From: Klebsormidium nitens
Lineage: Eukaryota > Streptophyta > Klebsormidiophyceae > Klebsormidiales > Klebsormidiaceae
DNA length: 52,258 nt
Direction of reading: 5' to 3'
Assembly (NCBI GenBank): GCA_000708835.1
Contig: DF237563.1
Location: forward strand, 1 to 52,258
The translations under genes were made by a program, and so were the position numbers. This document shows positions 1 through 11,800 of the stretch, piece by piece (the first letter of the stretch is position 1; each line of letters starts with the position of its first letter). The notes under the pieces were generated by a model that was not told the DNA's origin, searched no databases, and saw only the letters and a list, made by a program, of their open reading frames with translations.

Positions 1-960
1 CAAGAAGCGACTAACTTCGAAGGTGCAGATCGCCTCATGGTGGTGCAGACGCACGCCCATACGTGCATATGTCACCGTTGCACTGAAACAAGAGAGCTGG
101 CGGCCACTACAGGCTGAGGACATCCGGTTGATGATCCTTGATGCAATTGGGCAATCTCAGGCTGGAAAGCTCCGCCATGCAACACCAGTTACGGGGGATG
201 ACAAAAGGCAGGAGCTGGCTGGAACATGTGCGGCATGGTACTACAACAACTCTAACAACAACTAAAGTCGCTTATTTTCAACTTATCTTGACTGTCTATC
301 TCGTCGTACAAGGAAGAGCTGTCTGCCTCGTCGTAACATGAAGAGCTGGGGCTGCAATGGCAGTCAAAGTACTAAGTGATCTACTGCGTGCTTTAGAGCT
401 CCAGCTTCATGCTAACCAAGCCTAGGAACCTATGCCTAGGTTGACTGATCCTGTATATCCGAACGACTAAGCTGTACGACGACTGTACATCCTCCTGATG
501 CCCTTACTAGTCTGATTTCTTTAAAAGAAGACGTCCTCATATCGTCCAGTAACCCTGCACACGCGTCCCAAGGTCAGCATGGAATCGAGCGACATAAGCG
601 GCCAGCTTCCATCTGCAAAGGGCAACCCGTGCCAACCGCCATGGCAACTGTCTAAACGAATATTACAACAAAAACTGCGGATGATGTGGGTTTCTGAACC
701 CTTATGCCTGTCGACTTTACTTGCCAACTGGATGGGAACGAAGTCAGGTTGTCAAGACCTTCACCATACCAGTGAAGACGAAACGCTGTGAATACCGCTT
801 TATGTACCACCGACGATATCGAACGGAAGCCAATAATCTCTGAGCACATAACTCAACAACTTGGTCGGGAGTCTTCCGTGCTTACCAGACGTAACACAAG
901 TCCGCCTCGCCGCTTTGGAGGTAAAGTCCCTAAAAGTCAAATCCACACCTAGCAGATTTA
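1..960. other. No gene seen downstream of TWINKLE
   Basis: Only short, unrelated frames occur here and none resembles a known protein. A small palindromic patch near 420-442 contains CCTAGG twice. This may be the 3' flank of the TWINKLE transcript or the edge of a neighbouring gene outside the window. Confidence 0.4.
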
Positions 961-967
961 ATCGGAG

Positions 968-1150
968 TTCGCTGCGCGCTCACCGGTCATAGCGAAGAGA
1001 CGCCTCCCCCAATATCCCCTTTCTACTTTCGCTTCTCCAAGGGCCTAACTCGAGCAAGACGTGACCTGAGAATCTGATCTACTTTGAGCGGATCGGTCAG
1101 GTATTGCTGCGCGCTCACAGGTCGTAGCGCAGGGTGGCCTCTCAGTCTTA
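968..1150 (-). repeat. Two extra copies of the TWINKLE 3' coding end
   Basis: On the minus strand, about 1010-971 and 1140-1107 repeat the last codons of the TWINKLE terminal exon (about 1243-1204). The true end reads EASLRYDR-stop. The copy at about 971 encodes the same EASLRYDR-stop with several synonymous changes. The copy at about 1107 reads EATLRYDL-stop. Each is followed by the same GCGCGCAGC sequence. They could be relics of terminal-exon duplication or unused alternative last exons. I see no extended exon upstream of either copy. Confidence 0.6.
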
Positions 1151-1213
1151 CGTTCCGCTTCTTCTCCAAAATAAGAGGGAACTCCTAGGCTTTATTTGGA
1201 CGTTGCTGCGCGC

Positions 1214-4200
1214 TCACCGGTCGTAGCGCAGGGACGCCTCCCCGATGGTCCCGGCTGCCTTGTTGCGCACTTTCCGCACCAGAATCTTGACCTCGTCCAG
1301 CGGGCCCGCCTCGGGGTCGCGGTTGCGGTGCACCACGATGCCGTTGTCCGTCTTGTTCACGAAGTGCGCGCTGCCGCTGATGTCGTACAGGCCGGGGGCC
1401 TCGCCGCGCCACTGCTGCAGCTGGAAAAGGAGAACGCGCAAGAGATGGTTCAGACTCCACGGGTTTTCGGGAGAAGCTAAGCGCGCCTCTACAAGTCTGT
1501 CAATGCATTTGCGACAATTCAATAAGCACTGAGATGGTCAAAGCGGTTGCGCACGACTTGGCACTGTCAAAGACAAGACGCGTATGCCTCGGGCCGGCTG
1601 GATGCACGGTTACTAATTAATGAAGAAACCGAAGTCCTCTTCGTCGTCACCGGGAAAAGGGAGGGAACAAAGAGAACAATGCGAAGCAATAACTGGTAAA
1701 GCATGTAGCAGCGAGCCACATCTGCTGCCAAACAAAGAAAGCAGCAGAGGCAGTAGACCCCTCTGCCTGTAGATATGCGCACCTTCAGTTTAGCTGACTT
1801 GCCTACGGACATCGGCAGTCACTTCAGGACAGTGCGGAATTCTCGCCCGTTGAACACAGCCCGTTTGAGAGCCAAGCAAAATATCCAGAGTTTCCAAATT
1901 TTCAGCAGATCGTTCGCCAAGTGGAAAGCTCGAGATCAAGTGATCAAGCCGGTAGACACATACAAAGAGCAACCTACCAACCTTTCCGGTCTAGGCACCC
2001 AGCCGTGACTGCTATCACAGACTGTTCACGCGACTTACATCAGAAAGGAAGGTCAGACTGGCGGCACCTCTTCCGCATGCACGACCAAACCCAAGCATCT
2101 GTAGCTTCGCCGGTATGAGGACACAAACCTTCGATCACAGCCCACAACCGACCAACCACATCAGACATGTAGCGGAAGACTTTCCCCGCCGCTTTTCTGC
2201 GGAAGAAGGGCGGCACACTGGCCCCACAAAAGGGAGGTTCACCGATCGCGTCCTCATGCTACTTTTCGTTCATTCTCAATCAATGCAGCGCTGTACGCTA
2301 TGGCTGCGTACCTGCTTGGGGTGCGCGACGAACCAGACGTGGCAGTCGTGGTGCTGCGCGAAGCGCTTGATCTTGGTGAGCATCTGGCTGACGTACTCCG
2401 TCTCGGTCTGCCGCGCCGGCCGCTGGTGGTCCAGCTCGTTGTACGGGTCGATCACAAGGCCGCGGATGCCGTGCCGCAGCACCGCCGCGCGCGCCAGCCC
2501 CAGCACCCACTCGATGGACGGGAGCTCGTCGTCCTCGCACCTGCAACGATCACAGAGAGAAAGACCCTGAAACTCTCTTCAAGATGAAAGAACGAGCCGC
2601 TTTCCAAACGTTCGACAAACTCAGACGGGGCTCCTGATCACAGCTTTTCGGTGGTGGAGCGGCGTATAGTAAACCTCGATGTCACATTCCTACAAGATGA
2701 TCGGGCTAACGGAGCGACAAGTATTCTCGCAATTGCAAGATCCAGCCAAAGATCAGGGATGTGCAATCAAAGCGCAGAGCAATCGCAGTGGAGCCTGGAA
2801 AGCTCAGAAGGGAAGAGCCGAAACCCAAGCAACGAGTAGAATCGATGAGGAATTAGACGGTCAAAGCAGAGCTTGCTGGTCTCTGGTCTCTGCGATTCTA
2901 CTCGAGGCGAAGAAGCCGTTGCTCTCGAATAAAACGAAGATCAGTAGTCAGTAAAGATTGGAGGACGCTGTAATAATTGAAGTGTGCTGAGGCTGCTCAA
3001 AGTTGAGGAAAGGACCAACAAATCAGTGGGGCGGCAGTCCGTACCTGATGACGTGGAAGTGGTCGTTGATCCAGGCCTTGCCCGCCTCTAGTTGCTCTTG
3101 CGAAACTCGCGGCCGCTGCTCGCCGTAAGGGGCATCGAAGAAAGGGGCGCCCACGAACTTTTCAATCAGCTTGCGGGCGTGATCTCGAACCTGGGAGAAC
3201 AAACTTTGAAGTCAGACTCGTGCCGAGGAAGCCTCGGCTGAATTGACCCAATCAGACGGCAAAAGAAGTTGATCATGTTTAGATTGTGAACAGAAAATTC
3301 ACAGGTATTAGAGAACCAATCTGCACCTCTCAATAATCTGCCTTCCATACACATTGATTTACAGAACGTTCCCGACCCTGGTCGCCAAACCCACAATCGA
3401 GTTGCAGTAAAAACCGATTTTGAACTCTAGAGCAGCATACCTTTCCACATTTGAGCGGCCCAAAAGATCGCCATTCAGTACGCACTCGGCTACGGTTGCT
3501 TTTTGAAACCATTGACTTGGTGCCCCCACCTTGTTCTCCATGGAGCAGAGCGCGAAGGTCCAGCCGCGCTGTCCCACCAGGTTGCAGAGCAGCGCGTCGA
3601 GCCACTCCGACTTGCCGCTGTTGGGCACGCCGGTCACCACCGACAGCTCCCCCGGGACGATGCGGTACAGCTCGTCCAGGCCGGACCAACCTGCACGAGA
3701 GCACGGACTTTTCGACCAGACGCCCGGAGGAATCTCTCGAGCATTCCTCGAGCACGAGATAAGCAAAGCTACGAGAAATGGATGTGGTTCGGGCTTTGTG
3801 CGGCACTGATGCCAACATTCGGTAACCGGAGCGAACCGTTAAAATGAACAACAGACACTGAGAAGGTGGACGACACCCTTCCAGAAGAGAACTTATGAAA
3901 GTTCTTCAAATCTTTTCCAAGCGAAGCTTGTGGGTCCATTAGACCTGACCGCTAGCTCCAAAGTTGCAAGACGACACTAACGGCCAGGCTAAACTCACGA
4001 CATGCAAGTTTTTTTGAATCCTACCAAGAAAAACAGTGGGTGAAATCCCTCACCGGTGGACACGCCACGCTCGTCCCCCAGCTGCAGGTGATAGTAGTCG
4101 TCAATCTCCTCGAAGAACGACTCAAACTTGAACAGCCCCCGGATCGGGAACGCCTCCGCGCCCTCCACCGCCTCGCGCACGCCGGCCTTGCCCATGCGCA

Positions 4201-7200
4201 TCAGCGCCTCGTTCGCGTCCTTCACCGGCTGCCCCGCTGCCGTCATCGGCCACTTGACCCGCCAGCACTTCTCGCGCCCGAGCCGCCGCGCGAGCTCTTC
4301 CGCGAGCGCTTGCCCCGGCTCGTCGGAGTCGGTGGCCAGCACGAACTTGGAGGCCTTGTCAAGGTACTCGCGGCAGTTCCACAGGTACTCGTACTTGCGG
4401 TCCGCTTCGGGAGCCGGGAGGGGGGTCCCGGGGTCGGATGCTTTCGCGGGGGCGCCGTCTGGGGGGCCAAAGAGCACGGTTGAGAAGATGGGGAGATTGG
4501 AAACAGTAGATACGTTTTCGAAGATTCAACTGATGCACGTTGGTGAGCGAGATTTGACAACGATGGTGCATTAAGCAGTGGAAAGGTAACGAACTGTCAA
4601 CATCGACAAACGGCATCGTAAGGGGAATCGCGCAATCCTAGAGTAGCCGAATCGTCTGAATGCACGCTCGCTTATTCCAGGAAATATTCCGGCTACGTTG
4701 GCCGGCAATGGAACAGAAGGATGCAAGTAAACAGTTCCTGCGATGAAGTATGTAGCAGCGGGCCACATCTGCTGCCAAACAAAGAAAGCAGCAGACGCAG
4801 TAGACACGTCTGCCAATAGATATGCGCACCTTCAGTTTAGCTAACTGCCTACGGACATCGGCAGTCACTTCAGGACAGTGCGAAAATTCTTTCAGAGACG
4901 ATCACCCAATTCTTGACAGCCCATCGCTTCTAATTCGACGAAAATTCTGTTAGTCGCCTCCTTTACATTCGGCTTTTTAAAACCCTTCTCAAAGACTGCT
5001 CCTTACTGCCATGCAACCTCGATCGACGATCAGTTTCACCAGGAAGCCAACGCCGATTTCTTCTATCCTGCATAACCAACGGAACTAGCGGACTGATCGC
5101 ATTTCAAATTCGCAGAGCACCGACTCGTGATTCCGAACGTATTAGGTTGATTGAGCGGATTCTCCAGGCCTAAACCTACGCGCACCTGGCACGCTGACGC
5201 AGTTGAGGTAGCCGGCCTCCTCCATGGCCAGCTTGTCCATCTCGCCCTCCACGATGATCACCGTCTTGCTGTCAGCAATGTCGTCCAGGCCGTAAAACAC
5301 CTTCTCTGCGCCCTTGACCTGCAAGGACGAACGGTTCTTCTTAAAACCCCTAGAATTACTATCTGCGGGTGTGAAATGGAGGCTCTTATGGTGCATTTAG
5401 CCACGACACTACTCGTTATACCTTGCCAGACCTACAGGAAAACAACGGGGAAATTCCTGCAAAATGTAACTATCCTTCTCAAAGGGAAAACCTTCCGGTA
5501 AAGTCTACTATTTTCTCCCAGGCATAAACCTTTGGCTGGCACCGAAAGGCACCGAACACAAGAGGATGCCATTAAGGAATTCGGCGAAAGTTCAGAAAAC
5601 AAAGTATGTAGCAGCGGGCCACACCTGCTGCCAAAACAGAAAGCAGCAGCCGCAGTAGACACCTCTGCCGGTAGGTATGCGCACCTTCAGTTTAGCTGAC
5701 TGCCTACGAACATTGGCAGTAACTTCAGGACAGTGCAGATTAAATTGTACCGATCGATCTCCCAACTCTTAAAAACACCATGATATCCAGTCCTGAGGAA
5801 ACTTCTTTTGGTCGCCTCCTTGCACACCATAGATTTTTCAGGAACCTCTCAAATACTGCTCAACTGACGCCAAGCAACCTCAATCAACAAACGCTTTCGT
5901 CAAGAAGAACGCCTTTCGTCCCAACTTTCGACAAGATCTTCGAAGTGTAAATACGGTTCTTCCTTCCCCATCGACAAGAAGAAGTGCGACAAGAAGAAGT
6001 GGACATGTACTGCCTACGCTTACGATCCGTCAAAACAGCTCAGTCAAATTTGTGCCCAGTGCCCTCCCTCACCTGCCAGAAGGCCTTCTCCGGCCCGCGA
6101 TACTTGACGTTTACGAGCTCGCCCCTGCGCACGTATGGAAACGCGAGCGCGTCCGCCTCCTTTTGCAGCTGCGGACTATACGTCCGTTCCTTCTTCACCC
6201 CGTTCCTTATAAACGTCCCCTCGCTAATCTTCCGGTTCTTGAAGAACGCAAGCTGTTCCTCGTCGAGCTCCGAAAAGTCTTCGGGCCGCGGGAGCTTTGT
6301 CGCGGGGAAGCGCTTTTTTTGTAGAGCCGTTTCGCGGGACTTGGTGCTGGGGCTGTAGGAACCCCCGAACTGAGAGGTCGAGCGTGCGGGGTAGCGGGAC
6401 TTGACGGAAGAGGCCCAACCGCACTTGCCGCGGAAGCAGTGCCACACCGCGTTGTCGCCGCTCTTGATGGTCACGCCCAGAGACAGCTCCTTGGAGTCGC
6501 CGCCCTTGCACTGCGGGAGGGGGCGCGAGATGCGTGAGAAAGAAGTTTGGAGAAAGTGCTTTGACTACCCAATGGATGCGCAGTGGGGGCTTTTCGGAAG
6601 TTCGAGTCGACTTCTAAAACGAGTGCCCAGGCCCAAAGTAACAATGTGGTCAGAAGAGTACGGAAGAGGGCCTGACTTGTCTTAGACAGTGAAGATGCAA
6701 ATCACCACCAACCACTAGATCCTACAGTGTTACAGGAGAACCTCAAAAAATCCAAAACTATTCCTCCTCACCATTGGGCACAGGATGCGGTACTCCCCAA
6801 TTGAGTAGTCCGGCAGGATGATGCCGTTCTCTTCCAGGAGGTCCCGCATCGGCGCCCCCCGCACTGTGTCCGGCTGCTTCCCCACAGCCCCGTTTACAAC
6901 CCGCCTCGAAACCGGCTGCACCGTGTTGGAAAACACGGGCAAGGGCACGGCTTTTGCTACACCGCTGTTGGGAGCTGGTTGTACGGTGGGCGCTTCCGAC
7001 AGATTGTCGAGAATGGGAGGCTGGGTTTGCGTTGCAGGGGCTTGGGTTGCTTTAGAAGGGCGGCCCCTGGGTTTTGGGACTTTCCCTTCGACGATGGCCA
7101 GGGGGGGAAGAGTGCGGCCATTGAGCTCTGGGGGGTTTGCCGAACTGCTAGTGAGCACCCCCGCGACGGGGCCGCTTCCCGACACTGCGGCGCCGTTTGT

Positions 7201-8385
7201 AGAAAACATCTCCTCAGAGCTGGCAATATCAGTCTTGGGAAGAGAGTCTGCCGACCCACTTCGTAGGTCGCTAACGAAGCCATTGCCTGGGTTCCCCGTC
7301 TCTGCCAAGAAACTTTCCAACGCTTCTCCAGCCCGGCCATTTGAGGAGACCGCCAGATCGCTGTTGTCCTCTGAACGCGCGGCAAATGGCGGAACCAGAT
7401 CCTCTGTACGAAGCTCATTGGCCGCAACGGATCTAAGTAGCACCTCACTGCCACCAGATTGCCCCTTGGAGGACTTTGAAGGGGCCTTAAAGGTCGTCTT
7501 CTGTGGCGTTGCACTTTTCCCGGTGGTAGGGCGACGTGGAGGGGGCTTTAAAAAGGTGCTCTGCGCCTGTTTGGCCTGGGCCCGCGCTCTCCTCTCTTGG
7601 GCGTCCTTGTCGTATCGAGTTGGGTTTCCATTCTGCGCAGACTCTGTGCCGTTGGAGGCACCTTCCTCCTCAACCGGAACAGCCTGAGATGAAAACTCCC
7701 GCCTTTTCACCTGCTTGCCTAAGGGCCCGCCATCAGATCGCAGCGCCGCTGGAACCGAATCAGGAGCGCCGTTCTTCGACACAGTGCTGTGTCCATTCTG
7801 GTCCAAGCTGAAGGACGTTGGTTCTTCATTTCCCACAGGAGCGGTGTCAATTGGTCTGCCGTTACTAGCACTCGAAGGCACGCCGGACTTAGTGCCACCC
7901 TCGTCGCCAGCTGTCTCCACTTTTGCCGCACCATTACCAACTGCATTATATTGGCCGCTTTTGGTGCTTCGACTTTGCGCCACCGCCCTTGAGGACCAGG
8001 CCGGACCGGTTGGAGAGGCAGATGACAGTGGATGATGGCCCGCAAAGGAAGGCCTTGCATCTGCCGTCCTCAGAGCACCTGTCAAATTGCCATCGGATGA
8101 ACTCAGAGCCAGAGTTGGAATTGCAGAATTGGGCAAATAGGTGGGGGAGGATGAACCAGCAAAGGGCCTCTGGACTGAACTTAACGTGCTTGCCTTTGAC
8201 GCTGGTCTTTGGTTTGTGAAGTGCTTTTCAAAAGCTGCTGCAGCGCCGAGGGCCCGCCTCAGCATGAGATTCCGCATTGCTGATAACCCAGGGCTGCTGA
8301 CAACGCCTGCTCTCAGAATGGGGTCCGGAACCGAGAATTGGACGGCGCCATGGTGGCTGGCCTGCGCGAGGTCTGCGAGCGCCAT
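1214..8385 (-). CDS. TWINKLE: Organellar TWINKLE-type DNA primase-helicase
   Basis: T7 gp4-like primase-helicase for organelle DNA replication. Eight exons join in frame: 8385-6772, 6510-6073, 5318-5186, 4458-4054, 3690-3530, 3190-3045, 2540-2312 and 1420-1214, giving about 1110 residues. The zinc ribbon uses Cys536, Cys539, Cys563 and Cys568 (CPMC, then HCFRGKCGW). The TOPRIM domain shows VEGEMDK (Glu708) and the DSD motif at 772-774. The helicase has Walker A GVPNSGKS (884-891) and a Walker B-like VIDPYNELD around Asp997. Primase and helicase motifs both look intact, as in plant TWINKLE. The first about 530 residues are a Ser/Pro/Ala-rich extension with an AT-hook-like KPRGRPSK; plant homologues have a much shorter one. 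The start at 8385 is the first ATG of the open frame. Met37 (MRNLMLRRALGAAAA) would give a more typical organelle presequence. The gene diverges from RHD3. Confidence 0.9.
1668..1842. repeat. Intronic repeat family, copy 1 (TWINKLE intron 7)
   Basis: This segment resembles 4708-4888 and 5558-5742. The shared core runs from GTAGCAGCG through CTTCAGTTTAGCTGAC to CTTCAGGACAGTGC. It lies wholly in the last TWINKLE intron. It carries short internal inverted motifs such as CTGCC...GGCAG. On the minus strand, copies 1 and 2 keep a related reading frame (AKLKVRIS, CCFLCLAADVARCY) with a one-base indel between them. Confidence 0.7.
4708..5060. repeat. Intronic repeat family, copy 2 (TWINKLE intron 3)
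   Basis: Second copy of the repeat, in the intron between exons 3 and 4. Similarity with copy 3 continues beyond the core through about 5060, including a GTCGCCTCCTT block and a CAACCTCGATC/CAACCTCAATC block. The duplicated unit for copies 2 and 3 is therefore about 350 bp, offset by roughly 856-859 bp. Confidence 0.7.
5558..5925. repeat. Intronic repeat family, copy 3 (TWINKLE intron 2)
   Basis: Third copy, in the intron between exons 2 and 3, most similar to copy 2 over its whole length. Three copies sit in three different introns of one gene and none was seen elsewhere in the window. This suggests local duplication or repeated insertion of a small element. I found no clear tRNA-type A/B boxes and no obvious target-site duplications. 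Confidence 0.7.
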
Positions 8386-8895
8386 GCCAAGCAGCGCCTA
8401 GCGATCGCATTGCAGGACCAGGCTGCAGCCTCAGGCGCCCATGCACAAGCTTGTGCAACTAGGGAGATGAAGTTACCGCCAATCAAGCGCGTTAATGGTC
8501 TAGTAGTTTCTGAGCGAGGAGCAGGCTTAAAGTTTGCCATGGACAAGTAGGAACTCTCTAGTTACTTTTGCCGCCTGATATTTCAACAACGACTTTGAAG
8601 TTTAACTTCGACTCTGAGGCGTGGCACTTGCTCTAAGTTTCAGATTTTGGAGAGAAAAGGTTCTTGGTGGTGAGCAGGCTGCAGCTCATTAGATTCAAAT
8701 GGTGAATGCCAGGCGCTGATTAGGTACCTCTAAGATTAGTTGTTGATCAGGCGAAGAGACAACGGGCAGAGGCAACTCAGTGGCAAATAGGAGCGGGATA
8801 GGAGCAGTTCATATTCGAACCCCTCATCGACAAGAGCACAGTAAAAGTGACTGTGGAATTACGGGCGCATACGTCATTATAAGTCGGATTGAAGC
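8386..8895. promoter_or_regulatory. Shared divergent promoter region of TWINKLE and RHD3
   Basis: About 510 bp separate the two start codons, which face away from each other. The stretch must hold both 5' UTRs and both core promoters. I see no strong TATA box. The assignment follows from gene layout, not from a recognised element. Confidence 0.5.
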
Positions 8896-11800
8896 ATGGC
8901 GGCGGCAGAGATGAACGGAGCACTACAGCAGATTCAGCTGATTGATGGGGAGGGCAACTACAACCTCACGGGAATTGAATCCTTTGCCCGGAGAGTCAAG
9001 CTCGCGGAGTGCGGCTTGTCGTATGCTGTGATTGCCATCATGGGCCCACAGAGCAGCGGTGCGTTGTTTGTTTGTGCTCAAGACATGTGGATGCATCTTC
9101 TCTTTCCGCTTGTAAAAACGGGTTCTGTAATTATGGTTTCTCCTGCAGCAAAATACTTTGTCCTTTGTGACTAATACAGAATGTAGACACATGTTATTTG
9201 GAGGCACTTTCAGTGCTTCTATCAAAGTAGCTCTTCTGTACTGATTGTAAGCCCTTCCCGGTGGTATGTTGCAGGCAAGAGCACTCTCCTCAACCACCTT
9301 TTTGGAACCAAGTTTGTGGAGATGGACGCCCTCCGAGGGAGGTGAGACATCCAAGTCTCCACCCTTGTTGATACACACATGTCGTGGGCATGATCATGAT
9401 TTTGCTGGTTGGGGCAATCACATGTATCTTCTCTGTCTGTACACTGTAGTCCTTTTCTCTGAGTATATAATGCTGACACGAAGTCCTGCCTCACAGAAGC
9501 CAAACAACGAAGGGTGTTTGGTTGGCCCGGGCGCCCAATGTGGAACCAACGACCCTCGTGATGGATCTCGAAGGAACGGATGGCCGGGAGAGGGGAGAAG
9601 TGAGCGCAGGCAGACAACTTCGCTGTTGCCTCTAGAGTGCCTCCCTGTTACAGCATTGGCATCTATTGTAAGCACTGTGTGCCCCGTTGACTGTCACATG
9701 TTCTTGCTTGTGCTGAGGTCAGTTTGTTGAACTCCTGTCAGAGGCACATGGCTGGAGCTGATATGCTCTGACATTTGCTCGTGATAGGATGACACCACGT
9801 TTGAGAAGCAGAGCTCGCTGTTTGCGCTGGCGGTTGCGGACGTGCTGCTCATCAACATGTGGTGCCACGACATCGGGCGCGAACATGCGGCCAACAAGCC
9901 GCTACTCAAAATTGTGTTTCAGGTGGGGCTCATGTGGATTGCACCACTTGCAAGTAAGAGGCCCCGTGCTTCAGAGGACTTTGTGCACTTGCCTATGCCT
10001 GGTGTGATGCATTCACTTCATTCATTTCCTCAATGGATTTCGGAAGGGGCGTTCGAGTGTGTTTGCAAGAAAGACTCCGGAAGAACAGAGTTCCAGACGT
10101 CCAATACGGACCTCGACTTGCGCAGATGATGATGCGGCTCTTTACTCCCCGCAAGACCAAGCTACTCTTCATCATCCGTGACAAAACAAAGGTGAGCACC
10201 GTCGTCCCAAGATGCGAAAGTATGCTGCGAGATGTGGCCAGGTTCTTGTATGCAAGCCATGCTTGTAGTGTGTCTTTCAATGATGTATGCAGGAAGGGAG
10301 AATGGTCAGGATTGACGAATTGTTGAGCAACCTTGCAATCTACCGCAGCACCCCTGCTGACGAGCCCTCATCTGCCATGCATTTTACTCGTCAGAGCTAA
10401 AGAGTTTCTTGCTCATGGGTGGTGTTCAATCTTCTTGAGGCGTTCTGATTGCACCTTCTGTTCTTGCAGACCCCCCTGGAGACTTTGGAGCCCATCCTTC
10501 GAGAAGACATCCACAAGGTGAGCCCCTCACGCAGCCAGCCGTCAACACTCGCAAGCAGAACCTGTACCATATTACAAGAAACGTCGACAGTTGCGCTTTC
10601 TGTAGGTAATACACTCCTACTTCAAACCTTTGCAACAGCTTTTTCTTGAAGCTTCCAAGGTGTGTGCGTGCGCATTGGGTAGCTTATATTATTGACTCCG
10701 CCAGCTGTCCTGACCTTTGAGATTGGTGCGCTGCAGATTTGGGACTCGCTGCCCAAGCCCAACAAGGAGAAGGAGGTGCTGTTTGAGGACTTCTTTCAGG
10801 TCAGAACTAGGGAGAAGGACACGAGTCTCCCTCTTTATATGCTTTAATCTTCGTCCAACTCTCTTTTCGAGCTTCACAGGAGGTCTTCTCAGAAATATAT
10901 GTTTGTATGTATTTTGCTGCTTCAGTTTGAGCAAAGGAAACGATCTGACCTGGTCGCTGATGCAATTGTTTTAACCTTCCATGCAGATTGAGGTGGTGGC
11001 CCTGTCGAACTTCGAGGAGAAGGAAGAACAGTTCAGGGATCAGGCAAGTTCGTTCCGCTTCTCCAGCCTTTTTCGGCCCACTTGTCCGCAGGCCTTAGTC
11101 CTCGTTCTCTTGCATCCGACTGGTCTAGTCAAGCACATGGACCGGAATTCATTTTTAGACACCATCGGACCTGCTATTGGCCATGTACTGTTGGTCGTTT
11201 ATCAGGTGGCGGAGCTGCGGGGCCGCTTCCAGAACTCCATTGCACCTGGCGGCATTGCCGGCGACCGGCGGGGCGTGGTGCCGGGGACGGCGCTTGCGCT
11301 GAGCATGCAGGAGATGTGGAAAGTGATCAAGGACAACAAGGACCTCGACCTGCCCGCACACAAGGTGGGCCGCCCGAACGGGTGCACATGGTTAGACCAA
11401 GGCTCATGAGGTTTGCTAGCTGGATACAAGGCTGCACCAAGTCAGTGGGGGTACAGTCGGTTGCCGGCTGTGTTATTCCGCATCTCGTCTGGTCTTTGCA
11501 ACTCGCAGGTATCCGACGGTTCGACAGTCAGACTCTTAGCCCGTAGGGTTTCAAAGTCAGGGTATGGACTGGGCTCGAATGGACATGCGTTATGTTGTCG
11601 AACTGAAAGTGGATCTTGTAGTGACTGGTGTATGGCAGACCGTTCAATTGACCACCTTTTGGGTGTCTGTACACGTTTGTGTTCCAGCCTGGCCGGTGTT
11701 CTCGTGTAGCACAGAAGCTGCTTCTTGACTTCTCTCGCTTTTGGGAAGAGAACGCTGACAGCTGTCGTTTTCACAGATCATGGTGGCCACAGTGCGATGC

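Noticed and set aside
6818-7687. 289-codon open frame on the plus strand
   Set aside because: It lies opposite TWINKLE exon 1, has no recognisable domain, and arises from GC-rich antisense sequence.
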